Source: Rickettsiales bacterium (GTDB taxonomy: Bacteria > Pseudomonadota > Alphaproteobacteria > Rickettsiales > UBA3002). From it: DNA of 6,933 bases. The position numbers were made by a program, and so were the translations under genes. Below, one piece after another: positions 5,367 to 6,933 of the stretch. The stretch spans positions 1 to 6,933 of the forward strand of contig PBPD01000079.1 in the NCBI GenBank assembly GCA_002725445.1, written 5' to 3'. The notes beneath the pieces were generated by a model that was not told the DNA's origin, ran no database searches, and saw nothing but the letters and a program-made list of their open reading frames with translations. The stretch's first letter is position 1. Each line of letters opens with the position of its first letter.

Positions 5367-5831
5367 TTAAGCGCAGCGCGCGCAGAGACCTTCTATTTCC
5401 AATGCCGCCTCGCCAGGCTGAAAATGATGCGCTTTGGCGGTTTTGTCGATAAAGTTGCTGAGAGAGGGGCTGTCTTCTTCGCTCACTTCGCCGCATTTGG
5501 CGCAGATGAGAAACAGGCATGGCGTGTTCGCCTCTATATGCGCGCAGCCTGTATAGGCGTTCAGGCGGTGCAGCTTGTGGATTAGCCCTAACTCCAACAG
5601 AAAATCCAGCGCACGATAGACCGTCGGCGGTTTGGCGGCGGGGTCGTCTTTTTGTAACGCGGCGAGAATGTCGTAGGCTTTGATGGGTTGGTGGCTGGCC
5701 CATACCAGTTCGAACACCCGCTGGCGTTGTTCGGTGAAGCGCACATGCTGTTGTTCGCAGCGGCTTTTTGCCTCGGCAACGGCGTCGGCAATGCATTGGT
5801 TGTGATGGTTGCACTCTGTCATGGCGTTCAT
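5367..5831 (-). CDS. zur: Fur-family repressor, Zur type (zinc uptake regulator)
   Basis: A zinc-responsive repressor of 154 aa. The N-terminal winged helix spans residues about 25-90, with TEQRQRVFELVW (33-44) and the recognition region PPTVYRALDFLLELGLIHKL (68-87). The C-terminal dimerisation domain has the structural zinc pair CAKC (110-113) and CARC (150-153). HKLHRLNAYTGC (85-96) is the Zur signature, with His85 and Cys96 matching two regulatory-site ligands of E. coli Zur. The His two to eight residues beyond Cys96 differs from the usual spacing (see findings). The extra N-terminal CNHHNQC (7-13) is known from related alphaproteobacterial sequences. It starts at ATG 5831 or, equally possible, 5822; neither has a clear ribosome site. 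It follows the histidine-rich gene by 29 bp and is probably in its operon. It converges on the hydrolase with 14 bp between stops. Confidence 0.87.
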   Translation of the reverse strand: MNAMTECNHHNQCIADAVAEAKSRCEQQHVRFTEQRQRVFELVWASHQPIKAYDILAALQKDDPAAKPPTVYRALDFLLELGLIHKLHRLNAYTGCAHIEANTPCLFLICAKCGEVSEEDSPSLSNFIDKTAKAHHFQPGEAALEIEGLCARCA

Positions 5832-5860
5832 TCTATCAGCAGGGGGCGATTTGGCCAGTA

Positions 5861-6910
5861 TTAAGCGGCTAATATGGTATCGGCCGCATTATTTTGCGCT
5901 TTGTCGCGTTGCGTACGGCTGCTCCAGTCGCCATCGTGATAGCGCTTTTTGTCGGCAATGGCCTGGTTGACCGAGTCATCGTCCAGCCCGATGGTGCGCG
6001 TGACAACGCGGGTGGCGGGGGTGACGAGTGTGTCTTCTGTCCAGTTGGTGAAACGGTTGGCAGCCTCAGGGAATAAGGCGCGGGTGCCAAGCACCAATGC
6101 GATGCTCAGGCTTGCGCCGCCGATTTTGGTGGCGATGCGTTGGCCAACATTGCCAAGCGGAAACTCCTCGCGGATGCGCGGGGTGGCGAGGGCTTCATAA
6201 AAAGGTTGTTGCAGTGCCACATTGAAGCCAGAAGACCATGCGGTCCACCATGCGGCTTGCGGCAGGTGATGCATTTCGTGTTCGTATATATCGTCGAGAT
6301 GCTCGTTATAGGTGACCGAGCCCACGGTTATCCCTTCTTCGCGTGCCCATTGACGGGTGGAGCGTTCGGCGCCCCAATGAAAAATAGGCCCTAATGTGAA
6401 ACGAAGTATGGGGCGAATGCCATCCATTGCCCATGGGGTGTAGCGCTGCATGAGCACGGTGGGCACAATGCCTGCAAAATCGCCGGCGATTTCCGAGGCG
6501 GTAAACATGGTGCCAAGGGTGGCGACATGTTGGGCATGCACATTTTTGCCTTTGCCCGCGGTAGGTTCGTGATGGTCGTGGCCATGGTCGTGATGATGAT
6601 CGTGTCCACAGCCGGGGCCGTGCTCATGGCCCTGATCGTGCCCATGGTCGTGCCCATGCTCATGCGTATGAAAGGGATTGCTGCAGCCAATATGTTGCGG
6701 GTTGCGTGCGCCAAATGCCTTTTGTACGGCAATCAGCGCAGGCGTCTGCCCCAGCCAGTCCACCGCCGTGCAGGCAAATGCATGGTTGATCGTGTAGGCG
6801 ATGTCTTTGGACAGTTGCGCTTGTTGCTTTTGCTTATCGCTCAAAGCGCTGTTCTGTTCAATTTCCGGCTCAATCCGGCTATCTGTATGCGCAGTATTAG
6901 AGGCTGTCAT
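5861..6910 (-). CDS. Histidine-rich protein with HExxH motif, upstream of zur; unknown function
   Basis: Not a family I recognise. The 349-aa protein has no signal peptide. Residues 81-114 contain 16 histidines in 34 positions, mixed with Asp, Glu and Gly (HTHEHGHDHGHD...), plus Cys76 and Cys101. Such tracts bind zinc, nickel or cobalt in metal chaperones and transporters. Residues 211-215 are HEMHH, matching the HExxH zinc-metallopeptidase pattern, within a stretch with more acidic and His residues (NEHLDDIYEHEMHH). Hydrophobic stretches at about 128-155, 160-180 and 264-281 may be membrane-associated or buried. The C-terminus (about 300-349) is polar. The ATG at 6910-6908 gives the full frame but lacks a clear ribosome site. 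The promoter lies mostly beyond the right edge. Position before zur suggests a zinc-handling or zinc-storage role. Confidence 0.8.
   Translation of the reverse strand: MTASNTAHTDSRIEPEIEQNSALSDKQKQQAQLSKDIAYTINHAFACTAVDWLGQTPALIAVQKAFGARNPQHIGCSNPFHTHEHGHDHGHDQGHEHGPGCGHDHHHDHGHDHHEPTAGKGKNVHAQHVATLGTMFTASEIAGDFAGIVPTVLMQRYTPWAMDGIRPILRFTLGPIFHWGAERSTRQWAREEGITVGSVTYNEHLDDIYEHEMHHLPQAAWWTAWSSGFNVALQQPFYEALATPRIREEFPLGNVGQRIATKIGGASLSIALVLGTRALFPEAANRFTNWTEDTLVTPATRVVTRTIGLDDDSVNQAIADKKRYHDGDWSSRTQRDKAQNNAADTILAA
6569..6670 (-). repeat. Histidine codon-rich low-complexity tract
   Basis: The DNA encoding residues 81-114 of the 5861-6910 protein is a degenerate run of CAT/CAC alternating with GAC and GGC codons. 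Repeated units of the GGC-CAT-GAC-CAC type point to expansion by slippage or unequal exchange, so length may vary between strains. Confidence 0.8.
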
Positions 6911-6933
6911 AACGTTTTACATATGGTTGCGTA

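Noticed and set aside
5353..5370. Bidirectional terminator between the hydrolase and zur
   Set aside because: TTAAG and CTTAA form only a 5-bp stem with an interior mismatch, and there is no T-run on either side.
4739..5934. A 14-bp identical string at 4739-4752 and 5921-5934
   Set aside because: It lies within two unrelated genes in different reading contexts and is short enough to be coincidence in a window of this size.
6391..6732. 113-codon open frame overlapping the histidine-rich gene
   Set aside because: It is a shadow frame of the repetitive His codon tract and lacks a start signal or protein-like composition.
6911..6933. Zur box upstream of the histidine-rich gene
   Set aside because: Only 23 bp of upstream sequence is available. 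It shows a 4-bp CATA/TATG dyad, too weak to call, and the real promoter is probably outside the window.

Overview
This window reads as chromosomal DNA of an alphaproteobacterium. The basis is indirect: a tRNA-Thr(CGU) of familiar alphaproteobacterial sequence with an encoded CCA end, a Zur-type repressor of the alphaproteobacterial pattern, an SbtA-type permease and moderately GC-rich coding DNA. The genus cannot be told from the sequence.

Layout. Positions 1-120 are the 3' end of a rightward gene, possibly a SlyB-like/17-kDa-antigen-like outer membrane lipoprotein. A tRNA-Thr(CGU) gene follows at 208-283. From the 3' end of the tRNA to about 2760 the DNA is visibly more AT-rich than the rest and holds three leftward genes of no recognised function. 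Two are diverged tandem paralogues of exactly the same length (168 aa), each with one N-terminal membrane segment. The third is a secreted, cysteine-rich protein with a DxNxDG-type motif. The spaces between them carry an imperfect dispersed repeat, a long hairpin, a branched fold followed by eight T's on the transcribed strand, and, inside one gene, a perfect 22-bp palindrome. The position next to a tRNA, the base composition and the unknown genes suggest a small acquired island, but no att repeat or integrase is visible.

From 2765 onward the content is conventional. A leftward SbtA-family sodium/bicarbonate permease (2765-3751) faces a divergent LysR-type regulator (3840-4682) across a short intergenic region with a dyad suited to LysR binding. 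The regulator is followed after 13 bp by an alpha/beta hydrolase (4696-5352), so the two are probably co-transcribed. Converging on the hydrolase is a leftward pair: a 349-aa protein with a 34-residue histidine-rich tract and an HExxH motif (5861-6910), then, 29 bp downstream, a Fur-family repressor best matched to Zur (5367-5831). The pairing suggests that the histidine-rich protein handles zinc and that the operon may be zinc-regulated.

The two functional stories are bicarbonate uptake under LysR control and zinc homeostasis with an unfamiliar histidine-rich partner. The least explained parts are that protein and the AT-rich segment beside the tRNA.
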